Origin: Sphingobacteriaceae bacterium
GTDB lineage: Bacteria; Bacteroidota; Bacteroidia; Sphingobacteriales; Sphingobacteriaceae
DNA length: 64,000 nt
Assembly: GCA_947479815.1 (NCBI GenBank)
Contig: CANKAT010000001.1
Span: 33,482-97,481 of the forward strand
Direction: 5' to 3'
Shown: one piece after another, positions 52,339 through 60,173 of the stretch
Numbering within the stretch: the first letter of the stretch is position 1
Layout: each line of letters opens with the position of its first letter
Notes under the pieces: generated by a model
Seen by the model: only the letters and a program-made list of their open reading frames with translations
What the model was told of the DNA's origin: nothing
Database searches by the model: none
Position numbers and translations under genes: made by a program

Positions 52339-53424
52339 TTAAATCAAAGACACCACTTGCCCAGTCTTTACTGACTCATCACAAGCAAAAGCAATTCGCA
52401 AACTATTTACAGCATCATCTCCATGTGCGGTAAGATCGAGATCCTCCACAATAGACTTCAAGAAATAACGCTGTTCACGGTTACATAGCTCCTGATGATC
52501 AGGTTCATCCTCCAGGTTAATTAAAATATCTTTTTTGGCAAACTTCTCATCTTTATCTAGATCAGCATGATGAAACAATATAGATTCTGTTTTGGAATGC
52601 GATTCGATCGAAGCAGATTTACCTGCACCACCAGCATCTTTAGCAACAATGGAAACTGATCCTTTCGGACCAAATACATCCTTTACAAAATAGGCGGTCT
52701 CACTAACCATTGGCCCCCAGCCTGCTTCATACCATCCCACAGAACCATCTTCAAAACGGATCTGCAATTGCCCATAATTATAGTTATCGGCAGGAATCTC
52801 ATCGGTTAATCTTGCACCGATAGCATAAACCTGAACCGGCTTAGAACGTGTCATTTGACACATTACATCTATATAATGAACGCCGCAATCCACTATCGGG
52901 CTCAGAGAGCTCATCAAGTTACGGTGAAGGGTCCACATGGCTCCATCGCTTTGCTGATTTAGGTTCATCCTCATGACCAAGGGTTTACCTAACTGACCAG
53001 TGAGTTCAATGAACTTCTCCCATGATGGATGATGGCGCAAAATATATCCAACGACTAATTTTTTATTTGCTTTTTTTGAAGCCGCAACTACACGCTCAGC
53101 ACCTTCAACAGAGTCGGCAACTGGCTTTTCAATGAATACATGACAGCCTGCTTCAAATGCCTGAACGGCAAAACGTTCATGTGTATCCGGATAAGTAGAG
53201 ATACAAACCGCATCAGGCTTTGTAGCTGCCATTGCTGAGTCCATATCCTCAAATAATGGGTAATTAGCACCCATTCGGGCATTCAATACTTCCTTGGATT
53301 TACCTCTAGATACCAGTCCTACAATTTCAAATCCAGGATTGTTATGATAAGCGATGGCGTGAGATGCGCCCATGTTTCCGCAACCTATTACCAGGACGCG
53401 TACGGGGTTTAATTGATTTGACAT
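52339..53424 (-). CDS. Gfo/Idh/MocA family oxidoreductase
   Basis: The 361-residue cytoplasmic oxidoreductase has the Rossmann start RVLVIGCGNMGASHAIAYH and the catalytic FIEKPVAD near residue 96. SPIVDCGVHYIDVMCQMT near residue 171 has the active-site His. It has no signal peptide. It lies in the second operon between the GMC oxidoreductase gene (135-bp gap with an inverted repeat) and the 3-hydroxyacyl-CoA-dehydrogenase-like gene. It is only distantly related to the seven others in the window by visual comparison. It likely acts on a carbohydrate-derived alcohol or ketone. Confidence 0.9.
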   Translation of the reverse strand: MSNQLNPVRVLVIGCGNMGASHAIAYHNNPGFEIVGLVSRGKSKEVLNARMGANYPLFEDMDSAMAATKPDAVCISTYPDTHERFAVQAFEAGCHVFIEKPVADSVEGAERVVAASKKANKKLVVGYILRHHPSWEKFIELTGQLGKPLVMRMNLNQQSDGAMWTLHRNLMSSLSPIVDCGVHYIDVMCQMTRSKPVQVYAIGARLTDEIPADNYNYGQLQIRFEDGSVGWYEAGWGPMVSETAYFVKDVFGPKGSVSIVAKDAGGAGKSASIESHSKTESILFHHADLDKDEKFAKKDILINLEDEPDHQELCNREQRYFLKSIVEDLDLTAHGDDAVNSLRIAFACDESVKTGQVVSLI

Positions 53425-53482
53425 ATCAGATATTGTTCAATATATAGTTTATAGATTCTATTATCTCAGTGTTCAACTATTA

Positions 53483-53550
53483 TTAACCACATAGAGACAT
53501 AGGTTTTATTTTTTAGATGGTAATGCTATTCTATGTTTCTATGTGGTTAA
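53483..53550. repeat. inverted repeat with CACATAGAGACATAG arms
   Basis: The 20-bp arms (53483-53502 and 53531-53550) match 19 of 20 as inverted repeats, with a 28-bp AT-rich loop. It lies in the gap between two genes of one operon. It looks like another dispersed repeat, like 21191-21257 in style but different in sequence. Confidence 0.85.
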
Positions 53551-53558
53551 AGTTTATA

Positions 53559-55262
53559 TTACAAATTACCTTTCTTCAACTCTTTTACAGCATAATCACA
53601 AGCTCTTGCTGTGAATGCCATATACGTTAAGGATGGGTTCTGGCAGGCGTTTGAAGTCATGAATGCCCCATCGGTAACGAACACATTCTTTACATCATGC
53701 ATTTGATTCCACTTATTCAAGACCGAGGTCTTTGGGTCATGGCCCATGCGGGCAGTTCCCATTTCATGAATGGCCATTCCCGGCACTGCAGGCCTGTCAA
53801 AAGATTGAACATTTTTCATTCCGGCAGCTTCCAAAATCTCTGCGGCATCGTTCCTCATATCGATACGCATTTTCCTTTCATTCTCACCAAACTCACAATC
53901 TACTGCAAGCAAAGGTTGTCCCCACTTATCCTTTTTTGTATGATCAAGAAAAACACGATTCTTATATTCTGGTAAATGCTCGCCAAAAGATCCAAGCCCC
54001 ATTACCCATGGTCCCGGTTCCGTCATTTCATCATTAAATTCCTGTCCATAGCCCATTTCAGGAATTGCTCTTTGCCATCCAGTTCGGCTGGCACTTCCGC
54101 CGTAGTGGAATCCGCGTAAATAATCACGCTCTGGCTTATCGCCCAGGTTGCGATAACGCGGAATATATACACCGATTGGGCGTCTTCCGTAATAGTATTT
54201 ATCATCAAAGCCTTCTGCTGTTCCAGAAGCTCCGACCTGAAAGTGGTGGTCCATGAGGTTATGTCCCAATTGCCCACTGCTATTGCCTAAGCCATCCGGG
54301 AAGGTATCAGATACTGAGTTCAATAAGATATGCGAAGTACCTAATGTAGAAGCGTTCATGAAAATCACTTTGGCATAGTATTCAATATGCTCATTTGTTT
54401 CTGAGTCAATCACCAATACTCCTTTTGCCTTTTTGGTCTCTTTATCATATAAAACAGAGTTGACAATAGAATAAGGGCGTAAAGTCAGATTACCTGTTGC
54501 TACAGCTGCTGGAAGGGTGGCAGATTGAGTACTGAAATAGGCTCCAAATGGGCATCCTCTGTTGCACAAGTTTCTGTTCAAGCAGGTACCCCTTCCATTA
54601 TGTGGAACGGTTAGATTGGCCATGCGGTACACGGTCATCATCCGCTCCCGGTTATAGTGGCTTTCGATTCTCTTTTTAACCTCTTTCTCTACGCAATTCA
54701 TCTCAAATGGAGGAAGGAAGATTCCATCGGGTAATTGTGCAAGCCCTTCGTTTTGCCCACTAATTCCGGCAAAGCGCTCCACATAATCGTACCATGGTGA
54801 AATATCTTTATAACGTACTGGCCAATCCACGCCATAACCATCTTTGGCATTTGCCGAGAAGTCCATTTCACTCAAACGCAGACAACCACGGCCCCAGGTA
54901 ATGGATCTGCCGCCAACATGGTATCCACGATACCAGTCAAAGCGTTTTACTTCGGTATATGGGCAATCAATATCATCTACCCAAAACTTTGCGTTATGTT
55001 CTGTGTACTGACCACCACGGGTTTGGACCTCATGCCTGCTGCGATCTTCAGGAGTAATTCTCCCTCTGTACTTGAATTCCCAAGGTTTTAACAGGGCGGT
55101 ATCATAATCTTTGACATGCTCCACATTTCGGCCACGCTCCAGCATTAATACCTTCAATCCCTTTTCAGTCAACTCTTTGGCTGCCCAGCCACCGCTAATA
55201 CCAGAACCAACCACGATCGCATCGTACGTGTTTTGCTTCTCTGCTTTTATATTAATGTTCAT
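53559..55262 (-). CDS. GMC-family FAD-dependent oxidoreductase
   Basis: The 567-residue flavoprotein has a dinucleotide-binding GSGISGGWAAKELTEKG at residues 18-34 with the GMC-type LMLERG end. RSITWGRGCLR near residue 136 follows. The C-terminal block has PGMAIHEMGTARMG near residue 500 (His of the active site) and VTDGAFMTSNACQNPS near residue 530. This is the catalytic subunit type of gluconate 2-dehydrogenase and glucoside 3-dehydrogenase. The next gene upstream is a small subunit-3-like protein with a Tat-type signal, so the pair should be exported together through the small subunit's signal. A role in 3-oxidation of a glycoside would feed the DUF1080 hydrolases (inference). Confidence 0.92.
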   Translation of the reverse strand: MNINIKAEKQNTYDAIVVGSGISGGWAAKELTEKGLKVLMLERGRNVEHVKDYDTALLKPWEFKYRGRITPEDRSRHEVQTRGGQYTEHNAKFWVDDIDCPYTEVKRFDWYRGYHVGGRSITWGRGCLRLSEMDFSANAKDGYGVDWPVRYKDISPWYDYVERFAGISGQNEGLAQLPDGIFLPPFEMNCVEKEVKKRIESHYNRERMMTVYRMANLTVPHNGRGTCLNRNLCNRGCPFGAYFSTQSATLPAAVATGNLTLRPYSIVNSVLYDKETKKAKGVLVIDSETNEHIEYYAKVIFMNASTLGTSHILLNSVSDTFPDGLGNSSGQLGHNLMDHHFQVGASGTAEGFDDKYYYGRRPIGVYIPRYRNLGDKPERDYLRGFHYGGSASRTGWQRAIPEMGYGQEFNDEMTEPGPWVMGLGSFGEHLPEYKNRVFLDHTKKDKWGQPLLAVDCEFGENERKMRIDMRNDAAEILEAAGMKNVQSFDRPAVPGMAIHEMGTARMGHDPKTSVLNKWNQMHDVKNVFVTDGAFMTSNACQNPSLTYMAFTARACDYAVKELKKGNL

Positions 55263-55291
55263 GTATCTTAATAATTCTGTGAATCAATTAA

Positions 55292-55885
55292 TCAGGTTGC
55301 CCATGCTTTTTGTCCAGGTTTCAGTTGAATACAGGACTCATACCTACCCGGAATATGAACATATCTCAATGCTTTAGTAGCACCAATTTCGGAGGTATAA
55401 TAACCCAAGTAGGTTAGCTCGCACATTAACTGGAAAAAGTGCGGTGGCGCTATAGCTCCGCTTTGTGAAGCGATATTCTTTTTCTGCGCTTCTGCCTCTT
55501 CTTTGAACATTTTGAAGATGCTTTCGCGCTCTTTAAGGCTTAAAGACTTGAAAGACTTGCTAAACTGAGATTGAGAAACCTCCTCAATTTTTTTAAGTCC
55601 GTTAGCAAAATGCTCCTGTATGTCGGCAGTATAACAATCCTGAATCATCATCACGATGAATGGACCCATTCCAGCTGCTTTAGCACCGGGAACATCCTTT
55701 GTATCAGGAATAATTGTATCGGCAATTTCTGCCACCAGATCTTCCTGTGCATTGAGTGATTTCGCATCAAAGCTTAATCCAACTACAGGCATAACTCCAT
55801 CGGCAAAGGCACCTAGACTATTGAAAGTAATTGCGCCGCCTAATAAAAATGCAGCTCTCCTGACTGCGTCTCTTCTGTTCATCAA
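55292..55885 (-). CDS. gluconate 2-dehydrogenase subunit 3-like protein
   Basis: The 197-residue protein has a twin-arginine-type signal (MNRRDAVRRAAFLLGG) and matches the small helical subunit 3 of FAD-dependent gluconate 2-dehydrogenase. LVAEIADTIIPDTKDVPGAKAAG near residue 50 is the family signature, and FFQLMCELTYLGYYTSEIGATKAL near residue 153 is the conserved C-terminal part. The subunit is thought to carry the flavoprotein through the Tat system and to link it to the membrane. It is 29 bp before the GMC gene, so it is likely cotranscribed and heads the second operon. The ATG one codon in would equally fit. Confidence 0.9.
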   Translation of the reverse strand: MMNRRDAVRRAAFLLGGAITFNSLGAFADGVMPVVGLSFDAKSLNAQEDLVAEIADTIIPDTKDVPGAKAAGMGPFIVMMIQDCYTADIQEHFANGLKKIEEVSQSQFSKSFKSLSLKERESIFKMFKEEAEAQKKNIASQSGAIAPPHFFQLMCELTYLGYYTSEIGATKALRYVHIPGRYESCIQLKPGQKAWAT

Positions 55886-56063
55886 TTCTTTAGTATAAAA
55901 AACATTTTAACAAATTGCCCTTGAAAGGCGAAAAAAGCCCTTATCAGCAGCAAGATTTACAAATGCTTAATTTAGATAGATTTTTTAGAAAAATAGTATG
56001 TTTAAGCATGAATTTTGACCATAAAAATCGTGATGATTATACCGTGCTTTCGCCTTTACGCTT

Positions 56064-56678
56064 TCAGCTTTCACCTACAATACTTACCTCCGCAAGTGGC
56101 GGAAACAAATAAACCGCTCCAGTCTTGATCTCCACACAGCGGTATCTTTTTCTAACCAGTGATTCTTTTCTGAAAATTCTTCCGCCTTTTATAGAGAAAA
56201 GAGCATTGATCTGAAGCTTTTCAACAGAAATTATTCCTTCGGGTTTCTTGTCGTATTGCTTGAGTATTCTAAAAAGGTTCAGGTCAGTACAACTGGAAGC
56301 TGCCGGATTTTCGAGGTATTTGACTATTGCCTGCCTGATATCAGGTGGAAAAATAGATTGTTCAAAGAAAGGGCGCATCATCTTCTTGAAATTGTTTTTC
56401 CATTCCTGTCCGTGGGGTTTTGCTTTTCGTTTATGTTCATTCCAGGTAAGAAGATGAGCAAACTCATGAACAGTAGTGATCAAAAAGGCGTAAGGATTCA
56501 GGTTATAGTTAACAGAGATACGATGTCCGGCATCTTTAAATGGATGACGATAGTCGCCATGTTTGGTACTCCTATTTCTTGAGATCTTGAATTCACAATT
56601 GAAATAATCTATCCAACGCGCGATGATGGGTGCTGCATCCGCTGGCAGGTAATTACTCAAGACATTGATCTTATCCAA
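56064..56678 (-). CDS. SprT-like domain protein
   Basis: The 204-residue protein has a SprT-like metallopeptidase domain. The zinc motif is HEFAHLLTW near residue 91, with the upstream SVNYNLNPYAFLITTVHE strand. It has no signal peptide. The gene starts one base after the feoB stop codon on the same strand, so it is probably cotranscribed with feoAB. SprT-like proteins are linked to protein-DNA crosslink or stress handling in other organisms (family knowledge). The role here is open. Confidence 0.88.
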   Translation of the reverse strand: MDKINVLSNYLPADAAPIIARWIDYFNCEFKISRNRSTKHGDYRHPFKDAGHRISVNYNLNPYAFLITTVHEFAHLLTWNEHKRKAKPHGQEWKNNFKKMMRPFFEQSIFPPDIRQAIVKYLENPAASSCTDLNLFRILKQYDKKPEGIISVEKLQINALFSIKGGRIFRKESLVRKRYRCVEIKTGAVYLFPPLAEVSIVGES

Positions 56679-56679
56679 T

Positions 56680-58794
56680 TTACTTCAGAAGATTGTACAC
56701 TATAAAGCTTGCAAGATAAGCGAGTCCGGTCATGTAAACAAATTGAATGGCTGGCCATTTCCAGCTTTTTGTTTCACGGTACACTACCGCAATAGTACTC
56801 ATACATTGCATAGCAAATGCATAAAACATCATTAACGAAAAGGCCACTGCCGTAGTAAAAACGGGTAATCCGTTATCCGGATTACGAGCCGACTGCATTT
56901 TTTCACGTACCGATTCAACATGAGTATCATCGCCATCTACACTGTAAATTGTTGCCATAGTACCCACAAATACCTCACGCGCTGCAAAAGATGTAATGAG
57001 GGCAATCCCTATTTTCCAATCAAAACCAATTGGCCGAATAGCAGGTTCAATAGATTTGCCTAACATTCCGGCGTACGAATTTTCCAATTTTTCTGAAGCT
57101 TGCAAACGGTCGATCTCATCTTGAGCATAGTGTTGTTTTATAGTTTCAGAACTATACTTTGCTTCAATCTTATCAAAACGATCAGAAGGACCAAATGATG
57201 AAAGCACCCAAAGTATAATTGAAACAGCGATGATCACCTTTCCTGCTTCAAAAACAAAAGCCTTTACACTGCGGTACATCGTAAGAAATACATTATTCCA
57301 GCGAGGCATACGGTATACAGGAAGTTCCATAATAAAGTACCCTCTTTCGCGCGAACTGATTAGCAGTTTCATTACCCAGGCCACCAGAATAGCACTAATA
57401 ATACTAAGCACGTATAACGACATCAGGGCAATTCCCTGCATATTGATAATTCCCCATACCTTCTCATCAGGAACAACCAAGGATATTAATAAGGTATAAA
57501 CCGGCAATCGGGCAGAGCAAGCTATCAATGGGGTAACCATAATGGTGATCATCCGGTCTTTCCAGCTCTCAATATTACGAGCGCTCATGATTGAAGGTAC
57601 TGCACAGGCAAAACCACCAATCAATGGTACTATTGATTTTCCGCTGAGGCCTACCTTACGCATGATCTTATCCATCATAAAGGTAACCCGCGACATGTAG
57701 CCAGTATCTTCAAGAATAGAAATAAAAGCAAACAGGATTGCAATCTGCGGGATGAAAATAATTACTCCGCTTAACCCGGCAAGAACTCCATCGATCAAAA
57801 GATCAGTTAATAGTCCAGGGGGCAGAATTTGAGTCCCCATATCAGTGAGCCACATGAACAATTGCTCAATCAGCGACATTGGGTATTCAGACCATGCAAA
57901 AATGGACTGAAATATGAGAAATAGAATGGCAAAAAATAGAATGAATCCGAATATGCGATGGGTCAATATTTTATCGATCCGGTTACTATAAGTTTCCTGT
58001 TTAGGATCCGAATTCATTTTAACCGTATCGAAAAGGACATCATTGATGAAATTATATCTTGCAATAGTTTCTGAAGCTTGCGATTTCTGGGAATGGAAGT
58101 CAAACTCCTGACTGAGTGCCTGAATTTTCTTTTTATGCTCATCAGATAAAAAGAGCATGTCTTCATGTTGATGGGCAAGCTGAAGTGCCACATAAGGATA
58201 CTCAATGTTAAGTTCATCTTGAATCTTGTGAATAAGCTCTGGGGCAATGGCCTCAACCTCAATAGACGATAATTGTAACGGAATTGAGGTACTATTTAAA
58301 ATCGCTTCCTTTAGCCGGTCAATACCTTGCTGTTTGCGCGCCGAAATTGGAATAACCTGAATACCAAGCTTTTGAGCTAACTCGTCAACAGCAATTTCAA
58401 TTCCAGATTGCCTGGCTAGATCCATCATATTTAAAGCAATGATGATGGGGATCTTCAGATCAGCAACCTGAGAAAACAAAAGTAGATTCCTTTTAAGATT
58501 CGATGCGTCGGCAACAAATACAATGAGTTCGGGATAATCGGGACTATTTTTATCGGCAAGTACATCCATGACGATGTGTTCATCCCTGCTTTTTGGATAA
58601 ATACTATAGGTTCCGGGAAGGTCTGTGATTTGGGCGTTGCGATGATCGGAAAGTTTAACAATACCAATCTTTTTTTCGACTGTAACGCCGGGGAAATTAC
58701 CGATTTTTTGATTTAAACCAGTAAGTACATTAAATAGGGTAGATTTTCCGGAGTTGGGGTTACCAACTAATGCAACTTTTAAATCGCCGTTCAC
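56680..58794 (-). CDS. feoB: ferrous iron transporter FeoB
   Basis: The 704-residue inner-membrane protein has an N-terminal G-protein domain: GNPNSGKSTLFN (G1), GNFPGVTVEKK (G2), DLPGTYSIYP (G3) and NMMD (G4). A helical spacer follows, then the membrane part with two Gate regions and the conserved FIPQIAILFAFISILEDTGYMSR near residue 345. It takes up Fe2+ across the inner membrane. The length is slightly short, as usual in Bacteroidota. feoA is 7 bp upstream, and the operon has its own promoter and candidate operator (59023-59069). Confidence 0.97.
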   Translation of the reverse strand: MNGDLKVALVGNPNSGKSTLFNVLTGLNQKIGNFPGVTVEKKIGIVKLSDHRNAQITDLPGTYSIYPKSRDEHIVMDVLADKNSPDYPELIVFVADASNLKRNLLLFSQVADLKIPIIIALNMMDLARQSGIEIAVDELAQKLGIQVIPISARKQQGIDRLKEAILNSTSIPLQLSSIEVEAIAPELIHKIQDELNIEYPYVALQLAHQHEDMLFLSDEHKKKIQALSQEFDFHSQKSQASETIARYNFINDVLFDTVKMNSDPKQETYSNRIDKILTHRIFGFILFFAILFLIFQSIFAWSEYPMSLIEQLFMWLTDMGTQILPPGLLTDLLIDGVLAGLSGVIIFIPQIAILFAFISILEDTGYMSRVTFMMDKIMRKVGLSGKSIVPLIGGFACAVPSIMSARNIESWKDRMITIMVTPLIACSARLPVYTLLISLVVPDEKVWGIINMQGIALMSLYVLSIISAILVAWVMKLLISSRERGYFIMELPVYRMPRWNNVFLTMYRSVKAFVFEAGKVIIAVSIILWVLSSFGPSDRFDKIEAKYSSETIKQHYAQDEIDRLQASEKLENSYAGMLGKSIEPAIRPIGFDWKIGIALITSFAAREVFVGTMATIYSVDGDDTHVESVREKMQSARNPDNGLPVFTTAVAFSLMMFYAFAMQCMSTIAVVYRETKSWKWPAIQFVYMTGLAYLASFIVYNLLK

Positions 58795-58801
58795 CTATAA
58801 A

Positions 58802-59017
58802 TTATTGCATTATAATTGTTGAAGCTTCTTTTTTCCTAAGGCTCAATTGATATCCTGAAACGGTAATGGCCATTGGATCGCCAAGTGGAGCTAAGCGTTC
58901 AACTACGATAGATTCTCCTGGCAAACATCCCATTTCCATTAATTTAACAGACATCTCTAAATCAGTAAATTCTTTAATTATACCTGTTTGCCCTGGTAGA
59001 AATTGTGAAAGCTTCAT
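58802..59017 (-). CDS. feoA: FeoA-family protein
   Basis: The 71-residue cytoplasmic SH3-like protein supports FeoB-mediated Fe2+ uptake. It has the FeoA features LPGQTGIIKEF at residues 7-17, VKLMEMGCLPGESIVVERLAPLGDP and the closing GYQLSLRKKEA. It is the first gene of feoAB, 7 bp from feoB. The ATG lies 21 bp downstream of the end of the candidate promoter. Confidence 0.95.
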   Translation of the reverse strand: MKLSQFLPGQTGIIKEFTDLEMSVKLMEMGCLPGESIVVERLAPLGDPMAITVSGYQLSLRKKEASTIIMQ

Positions 59018-59022
59018 ATCCC

Positions 59023-59069
59023 TGTCTAAATCTTAGACAAAAATAAAGCTTATTTGAATTAATTCCAAA
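59023..59069 (-). promoter_or_regulatory. feoAB promoter with overlapping palindromic operator
   Basis: On the minus strand, TTTG (-33; plus-strand 59066-59069), 20 bp, then TATTTTTG (-7; 59038-59045) form a canonical Bacteroidota promoter. A perfect inverted repeat, TGTCTAA-3 bp-TTAGACA (59023-59039), overlaps the last two bases of the -7 box and the likely start of transcription. That is a repressor position, suited to an iron-responsive DtxR- or Fur-type protein (inference). Confidence 0.65.
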
Positions 59070-59105
59070 TAAGAAAATTTTATTTTAAATTAATTAGACA
59101 ATCTA

Positions 59106-59237
59106 TCTGTTAAAAGATTGATTTACAGGAGAATGGACTTGAATAAACTTTGGACATTTACAACCCTTTTTGAAAATGGTGCAGGAGCTTAGGCTGAACA
59201 AAGCAATAAATAAAGCTAGTTTAATTCTATTTTTCAT
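59106..59237 (-). CDS. small lipoprotein (43 residues)
   Basis: This short gene has a hydrophobic signal sequence and a lipobox LSSC near residue 19, followed by TIFKKGCKCPKF, a CxCP-type motif seen in small Bacteroidota lipoproteins near gcvH/VanZ-like genes. Its ATG (59235-59237) overlaps the stop codon of the VanZ-like gene by 11 bases, a sign of coupled translation. Stop is TAG at 59106-59108. The function is unknown. Confidence 0.72.
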
Positions 59238-59622
59238 CGAATTGCCCTCTATGTAAAAATATATACCCAAAAATGCCCATGCCTACACCGGTCATATCTG
59301 CAAACAGATCCCACCATTCGGCCGAACGATAGGTAAATATCTCTAATTGTAAAATCTCTATGGCAGAACCTAGGAAAAGTGTAATCCCTAAAATTTTAAA
59401 AATAGTTAACGTCCGGTAGGTATAACTTCCTTGTTCCTTGATCTTCCCATGGAATAATAGCACGGTCAAAACAAAAAAGAAACCCGTATGTGCTAATTTA
59501 TCAAAGCCCTCAAAAAAAGTAAAGCCACTGCCTGAAACATCGGCTGTAGGTATTTCGCAAATGATGACCACAAAAGTGGCCCATAGAATGGAAAGATATT
59601 GGTATCTTAAAGTTTTTAGCAT
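59227..59622 (-). CDS. VanZ-like membrane protein
   Basis: The 131-residue inner-membrane protein has four hydrophobic helices and the VanZ-like pattern DKLAHTGFFFVLTVLLFHG near residue 44 and SAEWWDLFADMTGVGMGIFGY near residue 104. It is cotranscribed with gcvH: its ATG shares one base with the gcvH stop codon (TAATG). The small lipoprotein gene overlaps its 3' end. The role is not established; VanZ relatives are sometimes linked to teicoplanin resistance. Confidence 0.88.
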   Translation of the reverse strand: MLKTLRYQYLSILWATFVVIICEIPTADVSGSGFTFFEGFDKLAHTGFFFVLTVLLFHGKIKEQGSYTYRTLTIFKILGITLFLGSAIEILQLEIFTYRSAEWWDLFADMTGVGMGIFGYIFLHRGQFDEK

Positions 59623-60002
59623 TAAACTCCTATCTGAGTTTCATAGTCTGATGAAGATAATAATTCTTCGACTTGAGAAGCATCTGAAATTTCGATCTTA
59701 ACCATCCAACCATCTCCATAAGGATCGCTATTCACCAGCTCAGGGTTAGTATCAAGTTTCTTATTAATTTCAAGAATTTTACCGGCAAGAGGCATAAAAA
59801 GATCTGAAACTGTTTTTACTGCTTCAACAGTACCAAATACATCTTCACGGCTTACTTCTTTACCCAAAGTGTTGACATCAACGTAAACAATATCCCCTAA
59901 TTCATGCTGTGCAAATTCAGTAATCCCAACATAAGCCAGGTTACCTTCAACGCGAATCCATTCGTGATCTTTGGTATATTTTAATTCTGCAGGAAATCTC
60001 AT
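59622..60002 (-). CDS. gcvH: glycine cleavage system H protein
   Basis: The 126-residue lipoyl carrier protein of the glycine cleavage system shuttles the aminomethyl group between the P and T proteins. It has [20 protein letters not shown] at the N-terminus and the lipoyl-Lys motif [12 protein letters not shown] near residue 60. The [16 protein letters not shown]-terminal signature is conserved. It is the first gene of the gcvH-VanZ-lipoprotein unit, a common order next to sprA in this group of bacteria. A well-formed promoter (60024-60054) lies just upstream. Confidence 0.95.
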   Translation of the reverse strand: MRFPAELKYTKDHEWIRVEGNLAYVGITEFAQHELGDIVYVDVNTLGKEVSREDVFGTVEAVKTVSDLFMPLAGKILEINKKLDTNPELVNSDPYGDGWMVKIEISDASQVEELLSSSDYETQIGV

Positions 60003-60023
60003 TTCGTTCTTTTTTTATTTTTT

Positions 60024-60054
60024 CAAAAATACTTTAAGTTGTGCAGACTTCCAA
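60024..60054 (-). promoter_or_regulatory. gcvH promoter
   Basis: On the minus strand, TTG (-33; plus-strand 60052-60054), 20 bp, then TATTTTTG (-7; 60024-60031) fit the Bacteroidota consensus with the same 20-bp spacer as feoAB. The leader to the gcvH ATG would be about 16 nt. Confidence 0.6.
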
Positions 60055-60084
60055 TTTTTTGTAGTTAGATGATGATGTGAAATT

Positions 60085-60172
60085 GAGCTGGCACACGCGT
60101 GCCGCATGTGGAAAGGAATTATAAATAAAGATAAAGCACACGCGACAAGCGTGCGCTAGCCGCTAGCGCGCT
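60085..60172. repeat. GC-rich repeat/hairpin cluster after sprA
   Basis: The 9-mer GCACACGCG occurs at 60091-60099 and 60136-60144. GCGCTAG-CCG-CTAGCGC (60153-60169) is a perfect 7-bp hairpin. The cluster lies right at the 3' end of sprA and may end its transcript. The high GC content contrasts with the flanks, suggesting a dispersed repeat element. Confidence 0.7.
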
Positions 60173-60173
60173 A

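Noticed and set aside
55915..56112. Plus-strand ORF between the gluconate-dehydrogenase-like and SprT-like genes
   Set aside because: Low-complexity composition, overlaps the SprT-like gene on the other strand, no recognisable motif.
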